In this document: positions 22,270 to 30,326 of the stretch, piece by piece
Position numbering within the stretch: the first letter of the stretch is position 1
Layout of the letters: each line of letters starts with the position of its first letter
Origin: a virus
Direction: 5' to 3' (one strand)
IMG/VR virus record: IMGVR_UViG_3300017971_007923
Coordinates: 1 to 39,879 of that record
DNA: 39,879 nucleotides
Program-made: the position numbers and the translations under genes
Notes under the pieces: model-generated
The model's database searches: none
What the model was told of the DNA's origin: nothing
Seen by the model: only the letters and a program-made list of their open reading frames with translations

Positions 22270-24468
22270 ATGAAAAAATTTTTTCTTATTTTGATTATTT
22301 TTGCTTTGATTCAATCCGTGTGGGGTTTAACTACCTATAAGGCTAAATCCTTGAAGTTGGACGGTGATGCAGATGGAACCTTCCAGGAGTTCACGGAAAC
22401 AGATATCTCGCAGCGAGTCAACGTCACGAACTATGACACCGGGGCAACCTCTGATGTTGCTGTTTTTTCTGGTACGGGGACAAGCTGGGTATCACGTGGG
22501 CTGGCTGATGTGGGCTTGAATCCGGCAAATGTGGTGACGGTTGCAGAGAGCGGGGCGGATTATACGACGATACAGGAGGCGATTGATTCAATCAGCGATG
22601 CGGCTTCGACCAATACGTATACGGTTTTTGTTTATCCGGGAACGTATGATGAAAAGATCACATGTAAAGATTATGTTTCCCTTGTGGGCATTGATCGAAA
22701 ATCCTGTAGGATAGTATCTGATCAGACTTGGGATGAAGTAAATGCTCAAACTGGATATGTTGTGAGGATAACGAACGGGGAATTACGGAATTTTTATATT
22801 GAGAATGAAAGGAGCTCTTATCCTTCTGTTGCGGTTTATATGTCGGGGGAGGGGCTTGTTAAAAACTGTGATTTGATTTCCCATGCTCAAGATGTCCTTA
22901 TTGTTGATAACGGGTGCGTGTCTAACTGTTATATCAATACCGATTCGATAAGTTCGACGACGGATGCAATAAGTGTGAGAGGTGGAACGTCTGAAATGTT
23001 TGATTGCCTGATTGAGGTTTCTGGGGGGTGTGGTCTTTGGATGGGATCGGGAAACTCAACAACAAAAATATATAATAGTACTTTTATAACGGGGAGTTCG
23101 TATCCGGGAATGAGATCACAAGATAGCGGGCTTACTATTAACCTTTACCTTTATGGTTGTGAATTTTATAATGATAACGGAGCAGCTCCCCTATTCCAAA
23201 ATAGTGATGGATCAAATACAACGGTTTATTATAGCCAATGCGTGGGGTCGGGTGTTGGCAATAGCAACGTAACCTTTACCGAGAGAAAAACATTATCTTT
23301 GGATGTGGCTGGTGATGTCACAATCGGAGATGAATTAACCGTTATTAATGATGTTGAAATCGGAGATGTGGCAACCATTGACGAATTGTTTTTAAAGTGG
23401 ACAAGCGGTACATCCGGTAAATTAGAATTCGGCTGGCAGGAAGACGTTCCCGGGAGCCCGACATATGACACAAATCTGTACCGTGGGGCGTCTAATGTAT
23501 TGAAAACAGACGATATATTTATTGCGGATTCTCTCCGCACGGGAACCGCCAACAATCCTGCAACTGGCGGGATTAATGCGAGCGGTGACATCAACACGAG
23601 CGGCACAGTGTTGGCGGATACTGCTTATAAAATCGGTGACACAACGATTTGTGATAGCAACCAATATGGTTATTTTGCAAAACTCGGCATCGTGGAAACG
23701 GACATGGATTATCCATTACACGTGGACGGGCGAGTAGTGTTTGATATGCAAGGCGGTAGTCAATATATGTATATCAGAGACAGTGCAGAAGGTAATCTCA
23801 GCATCATTGGTAATGATTCTGATGGGGACGGTGAGCTGCTGATTTATGATTCATCCCACACAGCGAAAGTGTACTTCAGGACGGACGGGAATGTGGGATA
23901 TTGCAAAAACGATTTCGAGTTCGGCGATGGCGGGGAAACCCTGACCGTCAAGGATCGATTAATCCTAAATCCTGTAACAAGCGCAGCTACCTCAAATGGG
24001 GCAATGTACTATGACGTTGATGTTCATCATGGGTATATCTGTTGTAACGGATCATATGTGCAGATTGACAATCCCTGCATTGATCTGTTTATCGAGGAAA
24101 TCCATGAGGCTGGCAATGGGACTACTATCACGTTACGGCAGATCGGGAGCCTATGGGATAAGGCGAAAACGAAATCCGAGGTTGTATCTATACCCTTCCG
24201 GGTAAAACTAGGGAGCCTTGCCTTGAGGATTATGGCAACACAACCAGGAGAAACGGCGGTTGTTGACAAATACCAGTTATACTATAAAAGGGACGGGAAA
24301 ATTGAAAAACTGCAACCGGTTGGCATTCAAGGGGAAAGTCCTTGTCCGTTCGGAGTTTTTATCCGGCTTGAATATGACTTGCCCGAGGGAGCGGAGTGTT
24401 TAAACTTTGCGGCAAAAGGACGTCTGGAAAACGAGTTCCAGGCTTACGCAGAGGTCGATTTAGAATAA
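22270..24468 (+). CDS. Pectate-lyase-like right-handed beta-helix protein with signal peptide
   Basis: A 732-aa product. The N-terminus is a Sec-like signal (MKKFFLILIIFALIQSVWG). About residues 95-330 are a pectate-lyase-type beta-helix, starting with the hallmark ADYTTIQEAIDSI and VFVYPGTYDEKI, then SLVGIDRKSCRI and serial short strands (VAVYMSGEGLVKNC, AISVRGGTSEMF). The second half has more strands and a compact end (KYQLYYKRDGKIEKLQPVG). This resembles tail-spike depolymerases and adhesins, but the gene is between head and tail-completion genes and not at the tail-fibre end. It may be a head fibre or a cell-surface protein of the lysogen. The nucleotide composition is more G-rich in the 22.48-23.1 kb part. 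Confidence 0.75.
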   Translation: MKKFFLILIIFALIQSVWGLTTYKAKSLKLDGDADGTFQEFTETDISQRVNVTNYDTGATSDVAVFSGTGTSWVSRGLADVGLNPANVVTVAESGADYTTIQEAIDSISDAASTNTYTVFVYPGTYDEKITCKDYVSLVGIDRKSCRIVSDQTWDEVNAQTGYVVRITNGELRNFYIENERSSYPSVAVYMSGEGLVKNCDLISHAQDVLIVDNGCVSNCYINTDSISSTTDAISVRGGTSEMFDCLIEVSGGCGLWMGSGNSTTKIYNSTFITGSSYPGMRSQDSGLTINLYLYGCEFYNDNGAAPLFQNSDGSNTTVYYSQCVGSGVGNSNVTFTERKTLSLDVAGDVTIGDELTVINDVEIGDVATIDELFLKWTSGTSGKLEFGWQEDVPGSPTYDTNLYRGASNVLKTDDIFIADSLRTGTANNPATGGINASGDINTSGTVLADTAYKIGDTTICDSNQYGYFAKLGIVETDMDYPLHVDGRVVFDMQGGSQYMYIRDSAEGNLSIIGNDSDGDGELLIYDSSHTAKVYFRTDGNVGYCKNDFEFGDGGETLTVKDRLILNPVTSAATSNGAMYYDVDVHHGYICCNGSYVQIDNPCIDLFIEEIHEAGNGTTITLRQIGSLWDKAKTKSEVVSIPFRVKLGSLALRIMATQPGETAVVDKYQLYYKRDGKIEKLQPVGIQGESPCPFGVFIRLEYDLPEGAECLNFAAKGRLENEFQAYAEVDLE

Positions 24469-24544
24469 CACCTTTTTCTCGCGCGTGTTCAAAGAGGATA
24501 TTGATGAGGCATAACAGGGAACGACTTTTCCTCCTGGAGAGAAA

Positions 24545-25522
24545 ATGTCGGGACCTGTTACAACATATTTAATTGATTCCGATTCTGATAACTTACTTTC
24601 CACAGGATTGGATTATCTCATATCTGATCGATACTACTCTGTAGAGATTTCAGTATCTACCCTTCCTGCTACCTGTGCTGCTTCAGCTAAAAAAACCATT
24701 ATCAGTAATGTTGACAAAGCTGTTCCCGCGGCTACGGCTTCAGGAAGCGCAAACCGGGCTTTATCCGCGTCGGCAAGTGTCACCTGTGAGGTTGTGACAG
24801 CCTCCGGCGCGGGGGCGTCTTTCGGTGTTGTTACGGCTTCTGCTTCTGCTACTGTTTCAGTGGCGATAGCTTCCGGAAGTGGGAGGTCTTATTCGCCTGG
24901 TGTTGTGACCGCTTCCGGTTCGATTACTCTTTCCGCTTCAATCGCTTCTGGCTCCGGAAAACTTTACAAAAAATATACAGCTTCAGTTGACGCTTCAGCT
25001 CCGATTACTCAAGCAACGGCTGAAGCGATACTCACTCTGTTATGTGACGTCCTGGCTGAAACGTTGGTGGTTTTGGCTTCCGGCTCCGGAAAGAAAACGT
25101 GTGTTTCCGATAGTGATATCTCAACGGAGATTTCTGAAGCTTCCGCTTCCGGAACTTTAACCAGAAAAGCCTCCGGCAATGTTCAAACTGCTGAAACTTT
25201 AGCCTCCGGCGTGGGGGAAAATATTGCGCTTATTTCGGCTGTTATTGCCGCGTCAACCTCTCCGGCTGAAGGCTCTGGAAGTTCTGTAAAAACGGTTGTC
25301 AGTGAAGGCTCTGTATTCGCGGCTATTCCTACAGCTACAAGTCAAGGCTTTTTGACACACTTGGCAACCGTTAACGCTTCAACTCCAGCTGCCAGAGGTT
25401 ACAGTGGCGGCGGAATCCCGGTAACATCTCAACTTTTCCGGGTGACAGGAATTGAAGAGGTGGAGGGGAAACCTTTCAAATTGATTCATTTACAACCTGT
25501 AAGGAGACCGATTAACCAGTGA
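24545..25522 (+). CDS. Ala/Ser-rich repeat protein
   Basis: A 325-aa low-complexity product: about nine loose repeats of 30-35 residues, each with an ASGSG or ASGSA turn (for example TASGSITLSASIASGSGK and EASASGTLTRKASGN). The pattern of alternating Ser/Thr and Ala in strands suggests a fibrous beta-structure. The N-terminus (VTTYLIDSDSDNLLSTGLDY) and C-terminus (LFRVTGIEEVEGKPFKLIHL) are unique. No family is recognised. GGAG precedes ATG 24545. It is followed with GTGA overlap by the gp10-like gene, so it is part of the virion operon. Confidence 0.55.
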   Translation: MSGPVTTYLIDSDSDNLLSTGLDYLISDRYYSVEISVSTLPATCAASAKKTIISNVDKAVPAATASGSANRALSASASVTCEVVTASGAGASFGVVTASASATVSVAIASGSGRSYSPGVVTASGSITLSASIASGSGKLYKKYTASVDASAPITQATAEAILTLLCDVLAETLVVLASGSGKKTCVSDSDISTEISEASASGTLTRKASGNVQTAETLASGVGENIALISAVIAASTSPAEGSGSSVKTVVSEGSVFAAIPTATSQGFLTHLATVNASTPAARGYSGGGIPVTSQLFRVTGIEEVEGKPFKLIHLQPVRRPINQ

Positions 25523-25944
25523 TACAGCTCCGCAAACTAAAATTTCAGATTCTCAGGTCCAGGATATTGACTGCGGCTCAACAGGCGTCTCTTACTCCCC
25601 TGATGGAAGCTGGCTACATGACACAGCGGCAAGCAAAAAAGTCAATGCGTCCATATCGAGGGAAAGCGTCAAAGCCTGGCAAGCCTCCCAAAAGCCGAAC
25701 CAAGAAACTTAAGAAGTCTATTAGAACCGGAAGGGATCGCTCCGGTTTGGTTGTAACCGGACCCACAAGGGAAGCGTTTTACGGAAGGGCTTTAGAAAAG
25801 GGAACTTCCCGAATGGCGGCACATCCTTTCATGAAACCCGCGCTTGAAAAAGTGAGAGCGAAATTTCCGGGACTATGGAAAGGGAAATCTCTTTCAAAAA
25901 CTCCGGAAGGAAAAAAATTAAACCGTTGGAGGATGTCAAGATGA
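25519..25944 (+). CDS. HK97 gp10-like tail completion protein
   Basis: A very basic 141-aa product that starts at GTG 25519 overlapping the stop before it. The middle segment (EAFYGRALEKGTSRMAAHPF) and the following MKPALEKV are the signature of the HK97 gp10 tail-completion family. The role is to finish and join the tail to the head connector. The Lys/Arg-rich region at 40-70 (KPGKPPKSRTKKLKKSIR) is common there. It overlaps the next gene by ATGA. Confidence 0.8.
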   Translation: MIQLRKLKFQILRSRILTAAQQASLTPLMEAGYMTQRQAKKSMRPYRGKASKPGKPPKSRTKKLKKSIRTGRDRSGLVVTGPTREAFYGRALEKGTSRMAAHPFMKPALEKVRAKFPGLWKGKSLSKTPEGKKLNRWRMSR

Positions 25945-26363
25945 AAACTGTAAAAAAGGCAATTTATGACATCTTGAACACCCCTGTAATCACAAAATCC
26001 TTGTCAGTTTATACAGGAACCAATGAACCCGCGCTTTTTACACTCCCGGAACCGCCGGATGACGCGCATGAAATGTGTGTAACTATAAAATTGGACGGGG
26101 GACCAACCTTTTATGACAAGGCGAATTTCGGGGCTGATGTATCCCTTACCGTAACTTTACACACGGGGCGAAGTCAAACCCTGGCGCGGGGTGAATCTGT
26201 GGCTGTCAAGATATGGGAAACGATCAATCGAAATATGGATAATGCTTCCGTAACTGGTTATACTGTTCCCCACATCGAGGCTGAATTCCCGCGGGAGGAA
26301 CTGAACGATCTGGGGTTTGTGGATTATATAATCTCAGTAACAATGAAAATCGAAAAGGAGTAA
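25941..26363 (+). CDS. Tail completion/terminator protein (DUF3168-like)
   Basis: A 140-aa product starting at ATG 25941 (GGAGGA at 25928-25933); a longer frame from 25875 reads through the previous gene and is rejected. The beta-rich layout (YDILNTPVITKSLSVYTG, CVTIKLDGGPTFYDKANF, ADVSLTVTLHTG) and place between the gp10-like and tube genes match the U/DUF3168-type tail terminator, which caps the tube before head joining. Sequence similarity is weak, so this rests mostly on order. Confidence 0.6.
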   Translation: MKTVKKAIYDILNTPVITKSLSVYTGTNEPALFTLPEPPDDAHEMCVTIKLDGGPTFYDKANFGADVSLTVTLHTGRSQTLARGESVAVKIWETINRNMDNASVTGYTVPHIEAEFPREELNDLGFVDYIISVTMKIEKE

Positions 26364-26366
26364 AAA

Positions 26367-26753
26367 ATGGCAACGGTAAAAGGGTATGTTTGCACTCTCT
26401 CACTTGGGGGGAGTGAGCTGTTGAGGCACAAGGGCGTTGAGATAAACCGGGATAAAGAGATGAACGATGTCACAACAAAAAATTCTGGGGGAAATAAAGA
26501 GGTCGATCCTGGGTTGCACTCCTGGGAAACTAATACAATAGAGATCGTTCGAGACACGGATGACTCTATTATTCCTACCCTGAAGAGTGCATTTGCTGCG
26601 GGGACGTTGTTGGATGTGGTTTTTGTTGAAACAGGGGGAGGCGCATTGTCAGAAACTGGAACCGGATACCTGTCACAATGGCACGTATCAGTCCCGGTTG
26701 ATAACTGCGTCACGATTACCATGAAAATCACAGGATCAGGAGCGTTATCATGA
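26367..26753 (+). CDS. Major tail tube protein
   Basis: A 128-aa product starting after GGAG and 3 nt from the stop before. The pattern GYVCTLSLGGSELLRHKGVE, INRDKEMNDVTTKNSGG, VDPGLHSWETNTIEIV and LSQWHVSVPVDNCVTITMKI is that of the TP901-1/Phage_tail_2-like tube proteins with a conserved DxTTxxS-type segment. It should stack as hexameric rings around the tape measure. The position right before the G/GT chaperone pair agrees. Confidence 0.85.
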   Translation: MATVKGYVCTLSLGGSELLRHKGVEINRDKEMNDVTTKNSGGNKEVDPGLHSWETNTIEIVRDTDDSIIPTLKSAFAAGTLLDVVFVETGGGALSETGTGYLSQWHVSVPVDNCVTITMKITGSGALS

Positions 26754-27118
26754 GCGTAAAAAGTCACGAATTTAAAGATGCAACCGGTCAAACTTGGGTG
26801 TGTCGGATAAATATGTTTATTCTCCGTGATATGTGCCGGGCAAATGATCTTAAGTTGAAAGACTTTTATAATTTTACAGAGATGAATGTCGGATCAATGA
26901 TCGGGTGTTTGTGGTATTCGTGTAGGCATTTAGCACAGGCATTGAAGGTAACAGAAAAGGAATTTTATACTAATCGAGTAACAACGGAAATATTTTTTGA
27001 ATCAGCTATGGATGCCTTTATTAACGCTTTAACGGATGCCTTTCCTGAGAGTGAGGATTTTCCGCTAAACCCTCAGATACCGAACAAGACGGGAACCCCT
27101 GGTCAATCCAAGACTTGA
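26750..27118 (+). CDS. Tail assembly chaperone (G-type, zero frame)
   Basis: A 122-aa product with ATGA overlap to the tube gene. The pattern VKSHEFKDATGQTWVCRINM, FILRDMCRANDLKLKDFYN and FINALTDAFPES is helical and fits the G-like half of the siphovirus chaperone pair that keeps the tape measure soluble and recruits tube subunits. The -1 frame is open from 27052 and carries the T-like part, with a slippery AAACCCT at 27067-27073 in the right register. Its own C-terminus after the slip (QIPNKTGTPGQSKT) is low in structure, as usual for G tails. Confidence 0.75.
   Translation: MSVKSHEFKDATGQTWVCRINMFILRDMCRANDLKLKDFYNFTEMNVGSMIGCLWYSCRHLAQALKVTEKEFYTNRVTTEIFFESAMDAFINALTDAFPESEDFPLNPQIPNKTGTPGQSKT
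27067..27073 (+). promoter_or_regulatory. Programmed -1 frameshift heptamer
   Basis: The zero frame reads CTA AAC CCT, which gives A-AAC-CCT, the X-XXY-YYZ form needed for a -1 slip. The zero frame stops at 27116-27118 and the -1 frame is open from 27052 to 27303. The site falls where lambda-type G/GT shifts occur, just before the tape measure gene. No experimental proof. Confidence 0.6.
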
Positions 27119-27303
27119 TTGAGATGTCTATCTGCCTTGGTCTTGATCCGGATAACAGTCTCACACCTAAAGAGCTTTTTTTGTCGTACATGGCGAAATC
27201 TCGGGAGGACTGGGATCATACTTCAAGCATTATCGCGGCTATATCGAACCTTTTTGGAGGCGAAACAAAACCAGAGAAATTCAATCCTTTCAGGAGAGAT
27301 TAA
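27073..27303 (+). CDS. T-part of the tail chaperone, made by -1 frameshift
   Basis: The -1 frame adds 76 residues to 108 from the G frame, for a G-T fusion of 184 aa. This part has PWSIQDLIEMSICLGLDPD, LTPKELFLSYMAKSREDWDH and a closing FNPFRRD, like the T domains that bind the tape measure. The only independent starts are TTG 27115 and ATG 27124 without a ribosome binding site, and the conserved-looking PWSIQD lies upstream of both, so frameshift expression is preferred. Confidence 0.65.
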   Translation, partial: SDTEQDGNPWSIQDLIEMSICLGLDPDNSLTPKELFLSYMAKSREDWDHTSSIIAAISNLFGGETKPEKFNPFRRD

Positions 27304-28935
27304 ATGGGCTTAGCTGACGCTGTAAAAATGGGAGGGGCTTACGTACCAATAGGAGCTGATTTAAAAGGCTTAGAAACCAAATTAAAGGAGGCTCAGGGCA
27401 AGCTGTCAGCTTTTGGGGGAAAGCTCCTGAAACTGGGTGCGGGGCTTTCCGCTGCGGGGCTGGCTATCCTGGCTCCCCTGACAAAAAGCGTTCAACAATT
27501 TACGAAATACGGAGATAATATCGCAAAGATCGGAAGGCGCGCGGGAATATCCGCACAATCATTTAGCGAGCTGGGTTACGCTTCCGAGATAACCGGCGCG
27601 GGGCTGAACGCAGTAGAGCGCGCAATTAAGAAGATGCAACAGTGTATTTATGATGCTGAAAGGGGTATGAAAACATACGTTGATGCTTTGGTTGATGCTG
27701 GTGTTTCCACGGAAGATTTAAAAGGAAAAAAATCTGAAGAGCATTTTTATATAATAGCTAATGCCCTTTCAAACCTTGAGGATAAATCAAAAAAAGCCGC
27801 CCTGGCTCAAAAAATCTTTGGGCGGGCTGGAACTCACCTAGTTCCACTTTTTAACGCCGGAGCTGAATCTATCAAGAAACTTCGAAACGAATACACGTTT
27901 TTAACGGGTGATGTTGATTTTACCTTGGCTGAGGATATGCAGGATGCTTTTACCAGGTTAAAGTTTTCTCTCATGGGTGTTTCCATGACGATCGCTCAAA
28001 GATTCGCTCCTACATTAAGAAATCTCATGGATAGAGTCACAATGATAAATGTAAAACTCCGGGGGTTTCTCTCCAGACATCCCCAAATTATCACTTCCCT
28101 TGGGAAGGTGGGGGTTGCTTTGACTGCTTTGGGAGGAACCTTTATGGCGGTTGGCGTGGGTTTAATGGCGGCAACCTCCCCCTTAATCTTTACGACTGGA
28201 GTTATCACAGGACTCACGGCAACAATCGTTGTGGCAGTGGGGTCAATCCTTGATTCCTTGGGTGTGCTTGATGTCGGTGTGAATAGTACTTTGGATTCCC
28301 TGGCTAATGGCTTTACCATTTTCGACAAAACCCTGTCAGATTGGGTTTATACAATTCAGAACAGCCTTTCCCTGGGTTTTATCAGTATAATTGATTTTGT
28401 AGTTGATGGTACACACAAGGCTTTTGGCGTGATTCAAGACTGGATGAAAGGAATCATGAAATCTTTCGCTAAATTTTTTAGCGTGTTTGATCAAGGGATC
28501 GCTCAAAAGCTCAAGGGTCTTGTTGACAAGGTTCCCAAAGTGAAGGTAAAATTTTTTGACGATCTTCATGAAAAAGTTCAGGCGTTCACCTGGAATGCCT
28601 TTCAAGCAAATGAACTTTTTGAAGCAGCGATCAAGGAGCGCAACAAAGGAAAGCCGGAGCTTACCAATATCCTAAAAGATTTTATGGGTACGCTTTCCGG
28701 TATTTATTCAGGGGTTGACCTGTCAAAATATAAAATTACCCCTCCCATGCTCCCTACTGTGCCTGAAGATAAAACAAGCCGGGGTGTTGTTGGGTTCTTT
28801 GGGGGACGTATGAGTGAAATGTTAGGCGGTCCTCAAAAAATAAGCAGAGACCAACTCAAAGAGCTGAAAAAAATCTCACAATCATTGTTAAAAATTGAAA
28901 AGAATCCTGTATCTATGAAGGCGGTGTATGAATGA
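27304..28935 (+). CDS. Tape measure protein (short)
   Basis: A 543-aa product that starts directly on the stop codon of the chaperone frame. It has a Gly/Ala/Leu-rich start (KLLKLGAGLSAAGLAILAPL at about 40-59), an RRAGISAQSFSELGYASEIT motif usual in tape measures, and a hydrophobic block around 268-315 (VGVALTALGGTFMAVGVGLM). At about 1.5 angstrom per residue, a known rule for tape measures, it predicts a tail of roughly 80 nm. No lysozyme or peptidase domain is visible, unlike many longer tape measures. Confidence 0.88.
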   Translation: MGLADAVKMGGAYVPIGADLKGLETKLKEAQGKLSAFGGKLLKLGAGLSAAGLAILAPLTKSVQQFTKYGDNIAKIGRRAGISAQSFSELGYASEITGAGLNAVERAIKKMQQCIYDAERGMKTYVDALVDAGVSTEDLKGKKSEEHFYIIANALSNLEDKSKKAALAQKIFGRAGTHLVPLFNAGAESIKKLRNEYTFLTGDVDFTLAEDMQDAFTRLKFSLMGVSMTIAQRFAPTLRNLMDRVTMINVKLRGFLSRHPQIITSLGKVGVALTALGGTFMAVGVGLMAATSPLIFTTGVITGLTATIVVAVGSILDSLGVLDVGVNSTLDSLANGFTIFDKTLSDWVYTIQNSLSLGFISIIDFVVDGTHKAFGVIQDWMKGIMKSFAKFFSVFDQGIAQKLKGLVDKVPKVKVKFFDDLHEKVQAFTWNAFQANELFEAAIKERNKGKPELTNILKDFMGTLSGIYSGVDLSKYKITPPMLPTVPEDKTSRGVVGFFGGRMSEMLGGPQKISRDQLKELKKISQSLLKIEKNPVSMKAVYE

Positions 28936-29768
28936 CACTCATCTTGAAAGAGCAATATGACTCAGGGCTTTTTGAACAGACTGAGGAAGGGATCAGGATA
29001 ACGCGGGTTTTCCTGGCTGATAATCCGGTTCCGGAAGAAGTTTTGAAACAAATCGGGCTTGTGTCAACGCTTCCCGCGCCTTTTGAGTTGGGGGATCCTC
29101 ACACCACGTTTGACATGGCGAAGATCGAAGAAATAAAGGCTCAATATTACAGTACAAAATTTTCTCTCGTGACGATTGTTTATCGTTCTTCAGACATCTA
29201 CAATATAGAGAATGAACACGGTGAAACCTGGTCATGGGATTTATCAGCGCAACAAACCCATATAAACAGTGTCAGCGATCCATTATATCAAACAAACTAC
29301 GGTGTCGATGTGGGGGTTGCTATCGGTGTCAATGGTAACAACGTTGACGGGGTGGACGTTTATCGCCCTTCCATGTCCCTCAAAGTGACTCGTCATGTGG
29401 AGGATGACACACTCCTTGCAGCTCAAGCGGCGATACAAGCGCGCTTGGCTCATGTGAATTCAAAAAACTGGAAAGGTTATGCTCCAGGAGAAGTGTTATT
29501 TATCGGAGCGGCTATCAATAAAGTTCGGACAAATGACTGGTTGATTGAATATAATTTTTTGATCGGAAAAATACAGACAACCCCGGTCATTACCCTGGCT
29601 GATGGCTCTACTGTCGGACCTCTAACAATCAACCCCTGGAATTACGTATGGTTTCAACATCAAACATTAACAGCCGGTGGGGAACTGAAACGCCTGATCA
29701 AATCTGTTCATATCGCAAAAGTATATGAAGATCTGGATTTTGATTCTTTTGGATTGAAGGGACCCTAA
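28932..29768 (+). CDS. Tail protein after the tape measure (distal-tail position)
   Basis: A 278-aa product, ATGA-coupled to the tape measure. It is not recognised by family. Mixed alpha-beta content: an N-terminal region (FEQTEEGIRITRVFLADNPV), a middle with VDVGVAIGVNGNNVDGVDVY and RPSMSLKVTRHVED, and a C-terminus with WLIEYNFLIGKIQTTPVITL. In siphoviruses this slot is for distal tail or baseplate-hub proteins. The gene is TAATG-coupled to the next. Confidence 0.5.
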   Translation: MTLILKEQYDSGLFEQTEEGIRITRVFLADNPVPEEVLKQIGLVSTLPAPFELGDPHTTFDMAKIEEIKAQYYSTKFSLVTIVYRSSDIYNIENEHGETWSWDLSAQQTHINSVSDPLYQTNYGVDVGVAIGVNGNNVDGVDVYRPSMSLKVTRHVEDDTLLAAQAAIQARLAHVNSKNWKGYAPGEVLFIGAAINKVRTNDWLIEYNFLIGKIQTTPVITLADGSTVGPLTINPWNYVWFQHQTLTAGGELKRLIKSVHIAKVYEDLDFDSFGLKGP

Positions 29769-30325
29769 TGAAACGCGTAAAAAAAGGCGAAACTATAAAA
29801 GCAAAAACCATGAATGATATTATTCGCCTGGTCAATGAATCTGCTAATCTCGCCGGAGGTGCTCAATCTGAGGTACATCCGGCAATCGTTGTGTTGGCTC
29901 AAAATGTAGGAGAGACAGATTTGAACCTTCATGACGTTTGCATTGTTCGGGGGAGTTCCCTTTCTGATGGATCGAAGCAGGTTCAAACCGTCCTGGAAGT
30001 GGCTATTCCAGACGCAACAGACTGTCTTGATATAATTGCCGTCTGTCTTGAAAAAATCCCTTCAGATCAAGCGGGAAGCGTTGTTATCGCCGGTATGTGT
30101 TGGGCTGAAACAGACGGTGGCGACGGGTACTATGGAACCCTTGAGGAAGGGAACAATTTTTTGACGATCGGGGATTCTGGCTCAGTTCAAATCATTGATC
30201 GAGATGGGTCTGTTGCCCTGGTTCGCTTCCCTTGTGGGGGCGGTGGAGGTAGCGGTGAAGGAGCAACAATCACTTATCAGTTAGAAATAACAGGATTTAT
30301 TGGATTTTGTACGGATCAAGGATAA
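29768..30325 (+). CDS. Tail-module protein with Gly-rich end
   Basis: A 185-aa product not recognised. The N-terminus (RVKKGETIKAKTMNDIIRLV) is the kind of short lead-in seen in virion proteins that load onto a tail hub. The middle is beta-rich (HPAIVVLAQNVGETDLNLHD, LDIIAVCLEKIPSDQAGSVV). A six-Gly hinge (CGGGGGGSGEG) near residue 158 separates a 20-residue end. It overlaps the previous stop and stops just before ATG 30327. Confidence 0.5.
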   Translation: MKRVKKGETIKAKTMNDIIRLVNESANLAGGAQSEVHPAIVVLAQNVGETDLNLHDVCIVRGSSLSDGSKQVQTVLEVAIPDATDCLDIIAVCLEKIPSDQAGSVVIAGMCWAETDGGDGYYGTLEEGNNFLTIGDSGSVQIIDRDGSVALVRFPCGGGGGSGEGATITYQLEITGFIGFCTDQG

Positions 30326-30326
30326 C

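Noticed and set aside
27119-27313. A 64-aa ORF in the third frame over the chaperone region
   Set aside because: It overlaps the conserved-looking T frame, crosses into the tape measure start and has no ribosome binding site.
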